Part shown: positions 32,766 through 37,467 of the stretch, in pieces
Numbering within the stretch: position 1 is the first letter of the stretch
Layout of the letters: each line of letters begins with the position of its first letter
Made by a program: the position numbers and the translations under genes
Assembly (NCBI GenBank): GCA_028824965.1
Contig: JAPKBD010000004.1
Span: 1-37,467, forward strand
Direction: 5' to 3'
Source: Alphaproteobacteria bacterium
Lineage (GTDB): Bacteria > Pseudomonadota > Alphaproteobacteria > GCA-2731375
Length of the DNA stretch: 37,467 nt
The notes under the pieces: generated by a model
What the model was told of the DNA's origin: nothing
The model's database searches: none
The model's input: the letters and a program-made list of their open reading frames with translations, nothing else

Positions 32766-34120
32766 CGACGCGGCCCCTTGGCGATTTCCGCCCATACGGC
32801 ATCGGCCACACGGGCACCTGCCTTACCATCTGCATTGCCGGTCCATTTTTCCAATAGAGCCAACGCCGCTGGCGACAAATCGGTCACCACGACGCGCGGG
32901 GCCTGTAAGTGGCGAACGACGTGTCCAGCCATATCATCGTCCGAGCGGCCATAAGACACGGCAGCTTCCATATCCAGGATGTAGGGCAGATTTTTTTCGT
33001 CCACGGCCTCGGCGAATTGCGGGCACACAATGGGTTTGCCGGCGGCCAGTGCCTCCAGCAATGCGGTACTGGTGAAACCGCAAACCACATCAGAAGACAG
33101 GATCAGATCCAGGGGGTCGCCGCCCTCTACAATTTTCAGGTTGTCCGGTATCTCGCCAGCCTGGGCCATAAGCTCGCGGGCGGCATCAACTTCATACTTA
33201 CCGGATTTGGTTTTTACGATGACTGTAGCTTCAGGCATCTGCCGGGCCACGATGACGGCAGCCCGATGGTAACCGGCGGCCAACTCATCCCAATGCAACG
33301 CTTCCAGACCATGGTCCACATCCCGGTCACCCAGGCCGTCGGGATCATATTTTCGTGGGATGCGGGGCAGGCCTGTCTTGGCGGTGAAGGAAAAGAACAA
33401 CGCCTGTTTCGGCCCCGACGGCGCCTCACCCTTTGCGCGCCAGGCATGGACGGGATCCAGGCGGGGCATGCCGACGATGATCACCCGGTCACTGGGCAAC
33501 ACACCAGCGCTGACCTGGATGCGTTTTTCAACTTGGTTATAGACCAAGGTGCACCGGCCCTCGTACGGCCCGCGCCGGTCCTGATAGAAACTGGTGAAAA
33601 ACGGCTCCAACCCCGGCGTCTTCAGGTTCTCTTTATGCAAAGGAATAAAGGGCGTGCCGAAACCCTCTAGCGCCGCAGCCAACGGACGTTCAGCATAATA
33701 GGCAAAGTTGGCGGACAACACCGCATCATAGGATCGATAGGTAATCAGGCGCTGCCACACCCTACCCACGAATGCCTGATAGGCCGCCTTCCCGGCGACG
33801 GTGGCCGGGTCATCAGTTTTATAGCTGTGATCATCCAGGGTAGGGGGGCAAAAGGCGGAGATCATCGCCTTCAGGGCCTTGACGTTGACCTTGTCGAAAG
33901 CAAATAGCCGGAACCTGGGGTCTGCACCAAAGGCTGCCTGGGCGTCCTCGGCCAGACCTTGTTTGGAGATCAACAGCAGGTTCACCGCATCCCCGTTGGT
34001 CTTGCTGGGAATTTCGCTGATGACATTATGCAGCAATCGCGCAGCCAGGTGGGCTAGGTTCGCCTTGGCCGACCAGCGAAAAGCAAACCACCAAAACTCC
34101 CTGATCAAGCGGCGGCTCAT
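32762..34120 (-). CDS. TagB/SpsB-like glycero- or glycosyltransferase, paralog 1
   Basis: Encodes 452 aa. Notable blocks: PLHKENLKTPGLEPFF, YNQVEKRIQVSAGVLPSDRVIIVGMPRLDPVHAWR, VIVKTKSGK, GDPLDLILSSDVVCGFTSTALLEALAAGKPIV and the C-terminal GNADGKAGARVADAVW. The late S/T-x-x-LLEALAAGKP motif is the GT-B nucleotide-binding end as in CDP-glycerol glycerophosphotransferases and related capsule enzymes. It shares these blocks in order with the protein at 35605, showing duplication within the operon. It overlaps both neighbours by 4 nt. The true donor (CDP-glycerol, CDP-ribitol or nucleotide sugar) cannot be told from sequence. Confidence 0.75.
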   Translation of the reverse strand: MSRRLIREFWWFAFRWSAKANLAHLAARLLHNVISEIPSKTNGDAVNLLLISKQGLAEDAQAAFGADPRFRLFAFDKVNVKALKAMISAFCPPTLDDHSYKTDDPATVAGKAAYQAFVGRVWQRLITYRSYDAVLSANFAYYAERPLAAALEGFGTPFIPLHKENLKTPGLEPFFTSFYQDRRGPYEGRCTLVYNQVEKRIQVSAGVLPSDRVIIVGMPRLDPVHAWRAKGEAPSGPKQALFFSFTAKTGLPRIPRKYDPDGLGDRDVDHGLEALHWDELAAGYHRAAVIVARQMPEATVIVKTKSGKYEVDAARELMAQAGEIPDNLKIVEGGDPLDLILSSDVVCGFTSTALLEALAAGKPIVCPQFAEAVDEKNLPYILDMEAAVSYGRSDDDMAGHVVRHLQAPRVVVTDLSPAALALLEKWTGNADGKAGARVADAVWAEIAKGPRR

Positions 34121-34848
34121 GCGCGCCCAGCCCCACCCTCATTTTCGAGGATATAATAACGGATGGCCCGGCTTTCGTCCTCATCGTCAAAGACATCGAC
34201 AATGGTCAGACCCTGGCGGGCGAAGATGGCGCGCATGTCCCCGTCGTGATACCGGCGGGTCTTTTTCCCTTCACGTCCGACAACAGCACTTAGCATCGTG
34301 CGCACGCCATCACGCAACAGCCATCGTGCGCGCTTAATCGCGGCGGCAACCCCTCCGGCTTGCGGCCCACCATCGGCGGTCACCTTGACCTGGATCAACA
34401 TACGTCCCGTGGGGCAGATGCGGGCGAACTCGCCAATGACGTTTTCCACAACGGCCAGGTTCGGCAGCCATTTTATAAAGCGTGTGCTGACCACGGCATC
34501 CGCCGCGCCATTCGCAAACGGCAGATGTTCCGCATCCGCGACCCGGACATCCAGCTGGCAAAATATTTCTGCGCCCATACGGTCGGCAGCAGCAGCAATC
34601 ATATCGGCCGAGATATCCGCGCCAATAACATTCAAGCCATGGGCAAGATAATCATCCACATAGCGCCCGGTGCCAAAGGGCACGTCCATAACCGTCGCAT
34701 CCGTCGATCTGGCAGCAATGTCGGCAATGAAGCCGGCAACGACCGCCTGCTCCCGGCCCCAATGGGGTTTCTCCACACGCCGGTCGTCATAGCCAGCAGC
34801 AACATTGCCCGCATATTTTTCTTTGGCGTGATAGCTGTCATTCGTCAT
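34117..34848 (-). CDS. Class I SAM-dependent methyltransferase (UbiE-like fold)
   Basis: Encodes 243 aa. An N-terminal KYAGNVAAGYDDRRVEKPHWGREQ segment leads into motif I VMDVPFGTGRY (53-63; Pro replaces the usual Gly early in the motif), then VIGADISADMI, and DAVVSTRFIKWLP with a late block GRMLIQVKV. The C-terminal domain (about 180-243) has KKTRRYHDGDMRAIFARQGL. The fold is certain; the substrate is probably a glycan or nucleotide-sugar intermediate of the operon. It starts 11 nt inside the upstream gene and its stop overlaps the following paralog start. Confidence 0.85.
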   Translation of the reverse strand: MTNDSYHAKEKYAGNVAAGYDDRRVEKPHWGREQAVVAGFIADIAARSTDATVMDVPFGTGRYVDDYLAHGLNVIGADISADMIAAAADRMGAEIFCQLDVRVADAEHLPFANGAADAVVSTRFIKWLPNLAVVENVIGEFARICPTGRMLIQVKVTADGGPQAGGVAAAIKRARWLLRDGVRTMLSAVVGREGKKTRRYHDGDMRAIFARQGLTIVDVFDDEDESRAIRYYILENEGGAGRA

Positions 34849-35608
34849 TCTGTTCTCGCAAATCGGCTAGGCCGGTTATAACAGCATCGCAAGGTGCTTC
34901 GCCGGTTAGATTGATCAATTCCTGTAGCCAGTCGCCATGGATAAATCGGATCGAGCATGTAACCCGTTTCAGTTTGGCCTGTTGGGCCAGGGCCAGGCGG
35001 TGATGGCCCTTGCGGAAGTGGCATAGCCTGCCATCCCGCCCAACGGCAAGACCAATATCTGCATTGCGCCGATACCGCCGGTCACTGGGATCAGCGGCAC
35101 GATAACCATTGACGCGCATGTCCTGGTAGATGTCCGAATAGGATTGGCAATATTCCGTGATCGCCGTGACATTATCCAAATACCGCCCCCCATGACGGCG
35201 CGGACCTCCCGCCTCCATCGCCGCAATCAACGCCCGGTGGGTGCGGCTGTCCGTCACATCCTCCACGCCTATCAGGCCCGCCATCTCCACCGCGGCGCGG
35301 GTCTGGGCAAAAGGGGTCGTGTTTCGATCCCAATTATCAGGAACCACGAAAAAATGGCGCGGTTCAACAACCAACCCCCGTACGGTGATGCGTTTGGGTA
35401 CGGTGTCCGTGATTTCACGGGGGTCAATTTCCAGGGATAGGTCACGGCCGAACAAACTATCGGCCAAGCCAAAGGTAACGCCAATGCTGTCGTTGGCGAC
35501 ACAGCGACGGGCCTGGGCATCAAAGATAGCCGGTGCCAGGGCACGGCCGGGTATGCTGCGCCACAGGCCATCACGCAGGGCGCCGATTTGGGCGCGCAGG
35601 CCGCTCAT
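34838..35608 (-). CDS. ParB-like-fold protein of glycan operon, function unknown
   Basis: Encodes 256 aa. The only recognisable part is near the C-terminus: IGLAVGRDGRLCHFRKGHHRLALAQQAKLKRV, a ParB/sulfiredoxin-like pattern (grdG...f..GHHRLa.A) known from polysaccharide clusters as well as from plasmid proteins. There is no helix-turn-helix, so a chromosome-partition role is unlikely. The N-terminal half has no familiar motif and no membrane span. ParB-like folds can be nucleotide-binding (CTP) or kinase-like, so a small-molecule kinase role is possible but unproven. It overlaps the upstream gene by ATGA and the methyltransferase by 11 nt. Confidence 0.7.
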   Translation of the reverse strand: MSGLRAQIGALRDGLWRSIPGRALAPAIFDAQARRCVANDSIGVTFGLADSLFGRDLSLEIDPREITDTVPKRITVRGLVVEPRHFFVVPDNWDRNTTPFAQTRAAVEMAGLIGVEDVTDSRTHRALIAAMEAGGPRRHGGRYLDNVTAITEYCQSYSDIYQDMRVNGYRAADPSDRRYRRNADIGLAVGRDGRLCHFRKGHHRLALAQQAKLKRVTCSIRFIHGDWLQELINLTGEAPCDAVITGLADLREQNDE

Positions 35609-36999
35609 ACCTTTGAACCTGCAATGACGGTAAATACCGCGTCGGCTATGCGGGTACCGGAGCGACCGTCTGCATTACCCAGCCAATGGTCCAGGGCAGC
35701 GCGCGCCGTATCGCCCAGTTCCGTTCCATGGCCACTTGCATGCGCGACACGGGCGCGGGCGACCAGCTGGGTGACAAGTTCATCCGCCGACGCGGCGGTT
35801 TCCACCGCCATGCCAAGGTCCATCATATAGGGAACGTTGGCGGCATTCGTCGCCTCGGCGAAGACCGGAACAATGACCGGGACCCCTGCGGCCAAGGTTT
35901 CCAGCAACGCGGTGGAGTTAAAACCGCAGACTACGTCCGCCTGGGTGATCAAATTAAAAGGATCGCCGGAGGTGACCAAAGTTAGATTTTCCGGAAATGA
36001 ATAGTCCTCACCATAGACTTCACCCAAAATGCCCCGGGCTCGCAAATCACCCTTTGACTTGATAACGACGTCCAGGCCCGGGTTCTCTTGGGCCACGCGC
36101 ACAATGGCCTGGTGGCAGCTGCGCGACAATTCGGGCCAACCGATGGCCTCCAACTCTGGCGCCAAAGTTTCCCGCGCAGGGGGAAATTGTTTGGGCCATT
36201 TTCGTTGGATCAGCGGCGCGCCTGTTTTCGGTGCAAAGGAAAAAAACAACACTGTTGGTCGTGACCCGGTCCGTCGCACGGCACCTTGGGAGCCGCGCCA
36301 TTGGTGGATCTTATCCAGGCGCGGCATACCCGTAACCATCACCGCGTCCGCCGCCGCCATACCGGCGGCCACTTCGATATTCTTTTCGATTTGATTGTAG
36401 GTGCAAATGGCCCGACCCTGAAACGGCAGCTTTCGCTCCCGATACAGGTTCTCAAAAAATGCTTCCAGGCCTGGTGTCTTCAGGTTTTCTTTGTGCACCG
36501 CAATCACGGCGGTGCCATGGGCATCAAGTGCGGCAGTAAATTCCTGTTCCGCATGGTAGCCAAAATTAGCCGTCAGAACGCCGCCATAACGACGCGCCGG
36601 GTCGATACGTGACCACACGTCGTACCAGAATTTCCGCAACGCCGCCTTTGGTGCATCAAATTCGGCGGGCGCGGAGATGTAATTCTTGTCGTCAATGATG
36701 GGCGGCAGGAAGGCGCGAAAGACCGTCTTTAACAATAGGCGGTCAAAAGCATGGATGCGGAACCGTGGGTCATGGCCCAACGAGGCCGCGATATCTTCAA
36801 CAAAGCCCGGTTTGGGCAGCACGATGATATCAAGGGCGGCACTGTCCCGGGGCCCCTTGGTCAACGGTATGATTTGCGGGCGCAGCAACACGGCCGCCCA
36901 CCCAGCCCAACCGCGTCGGGCGCAAAGCCTTAACAAGGGCACCGCAAGGCGAAGGCCCAAATGCCGGCGCAGACGATATCTGAGAGACGTTGTATCCAT
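35605..36999 (-). CDS. TagB/SpsB-like glycero- or glycosyltransferase, paralog 2
   Basis: Encodes 464 aa. It mirrors the protein at 32762 block by block: VHKENLKTPGLEAFF, CTYNQIEKNIEVAAG, VMVTGMPRLDKIHQWRG, VVIKSKGDL, GDPFNLITQADVVCGFNSTALLETLAAGVPVIV, and the ending GNADGRSGTRIADAVF. The N-terminus starts with a basic, hydrophobic helix (RYRLRRHLGLRLAVPLLRLCARR) that could attach it to the inner membrane. Only 10 nt separate it from the sulfotransferase-like gene. It probably adds a polyol-phosphate or sugar unit to the same surface polymer as its paralog. Confidence 0.75.
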   Translation of the reverse strand: MDTTSLRYRLRRHLGLRLAVPLLRLCARRGWAGWAAVLLRPQIIPLTKGPRDSAALDIIVLPKPGFVEDIAASLGHDPRFRIHAFDRLLLKTVFRAFLPPIIDDKNYISAPAEFDAPKAALRKFWYDVWSRIDPARRYGGVLTANFGYHAEQEFTAALDAHGTAVIAVHKENLKTPGLEAFFENLYRERKLPFQGRAICTYNQIEKNIEVAAGMAAADAVMVTGMPRLDKIHQWRGSQGAVRRTGSRPTVLFFSFAPKTGAPLIQRKWPKQFPPARETLAPELEAIGWPELSRSCHQAIVRVAQENPGLDVVIKSKGDLRARGILGEVYGEDYSFPENLTLVTSGDPFNLITQADVVCGFNSTALLETLAAGVPVIVPVFAEATNAANVPYMMDLGMAVETAASADELVTQLVARARVAHASGHGTELGDTARAALDHWLGNADGRSGTRIADAVFTVIAGSKV

Positions 37000-37009
37000 C
37001 GCCCAAACC

Positions 37010-37467
37010 CTACAGAAACCGGCCCAGGCGCTTTTTCACGCGGTTCAAATGAAAACCAGTGGCCGACGACGGCAGCGCATCAAGATCGAGGGAATAATTA
37101 TAGGTCGCGCATGCCGGGCGCATCAGATCGAGCACTTCATCACGATGGGGGCTTTGGCGAAGCAAGGTTTTGATCAGATGATAATTGTTGTCGCGGGCCT
37201 GGGGCAAAAGTGCGGCGCGGGCCACCGCCGCCTCATCGCCGATGTCCAGGGCATCGTACAGCCGCCTGGTTTCACCTGCCGGGTCCGCCAGCAGATCCTC
37301 ATACCGGGATATGCTCCAGTTATCAGGGCTGGCATCGCTTGCAGCCTCAAATATCTCAATCGCCTCAACCCACGAGGTGGCGGCCTTTAACAAGGCATCG
37401 GCGGGCAGGTTGAGATTTCGATCCGTGCGCAACAGAAATGAACCTTTGGTCACCGCCTTCACCGCGA
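37010..37467 (-). CDS. Sulfotransferase-like protein, C-terminal part (runs off the window end)
   Basis: The frame is open to the window edge; the ORF-track GTG at 37462 is internal. The visible 152 codons have the 3'-half layout of a sulfotransferase: TDRNLNLPADALLKAATSW, then the WSISRYEDLLADPAGETRRLYDAL block, close to the conserved RYEDL-DP motif after the PAPS 3'-phosphate site. The 5'-PSB loop would be upstream of the window. It is probably the first visible gene of the glycan operon and would sulfate a sugar or polyol on the surface polymer. Confidence 0.72.
   Translation of the reverse strand, partial: AVKAVTKGSFLLRTDRNLNLPADALLKAATSWVEAIEIFEAASDASPDNWSISRYEDLLADPAGETRRLYDALDIGDEAAVARAALLPQARDNNYHLIKTLLRQSPHRDEVLDLMRPACATYNYSLDLDALPSSATGFHLNRVKKRLGRFL

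Noticed and set aside
1-37467. CRISPR arrays, tRNA/rRNA genes, insertion sequences, phage genes
   Set aside because: No regularly spaced direct repeats, transposase-, integrase- or phage-type proteins, or cloverleaf/rRNA-like sequence were recognised while reading the window.

Overview
The window looks like chromosomal DNA from an alphaproteobacterium, most likely Rhodospirillales-like. The evidence is a RegB/RegA redox two-component pair, the ChvI/ChvG pair near a short N-terminally reduced HprK, RapZ and a PTS-Ntr-type EIIA/HPr module, an ATP-type PEP carboxykinase, high GC, dense packing and many 4-nt ATGA gene overlaps. No rRNA, tRNA, CRISPR array, phage or insertion sequence was seen. 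The genus assignment is inference.

Layout. 1-1380: the start of an unidentified gene, a small Tat-signal peptide gene, a CMP-sialate-synthetase-like cytidylyltransferase and a 53-aa membrane protein missing from the ORF track. 1442-7134 (+): an amidase coupled to regB, then regA, then two overlapping class III CoA-transferases. 7243-9014 (-): a COG1237-type metallo-beta-lactamase-fold protein and an SDR dehydrogenase. 9086-11626 (-): HPr, EIIA, RapZ, HprK and an EthD-domain protein. 11701-13388 (+): tandem MaoC-fold proteins and a dienelactone hydrolase, closed by a clear terminator. 13497-14102 (+): a secreted DUF302 protein whose 3' end runs 124 nt antisense into chvG. 13979-17911 (-): chvG, chvI and a MATE exporter. 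18014-23128 (+): a HugZ/PNPOx-like flavin/heme protein, pckA, a PiT phosphate transporter and an actinobacterial/eukaryote-like thymidylate kinase. 23120-23829 (-): two Lin0512-family paralogs. 23895-24982: a GST and a convergent small CPKC protein.

25071-28759 (-) holds a two-gene operon: a pentaheme c-type cytochrome with a long Asp-rich tract, then an outer-membrane beta-barrel protein. A perfect inverted repeat lies upstream. This is the best candidate in the window for an undescribed system, a possible outer-membrane redox module. 29153-30478 (+) is a second amidase. 30553 to the window end (-) is a tightly coupled seven-gene surface-glycan operon: a sulfotransferase (partial), two paralogous TagB/SpsB-like transferases, a ParB-like-fold protein, two methyltransferases and a surf_polysacc-type protein. 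It has no obvious described counterpart and is the second candidate system.

Functionally the window combines redox sensing (RegBA), envelope/acid sensing (ChvIG), PTS-Ntr carbon/nitrogen signalling next to gluconeogenesis (pckA), CoA-thioester catabolism (CoA-transferases, MaoC, DLH, SDR) and cell-envelope construction. Start codons were chosen from Shine-Dalgarno spacing and gene overlaps. Where this differs from the ORF track it is stated in the entry.
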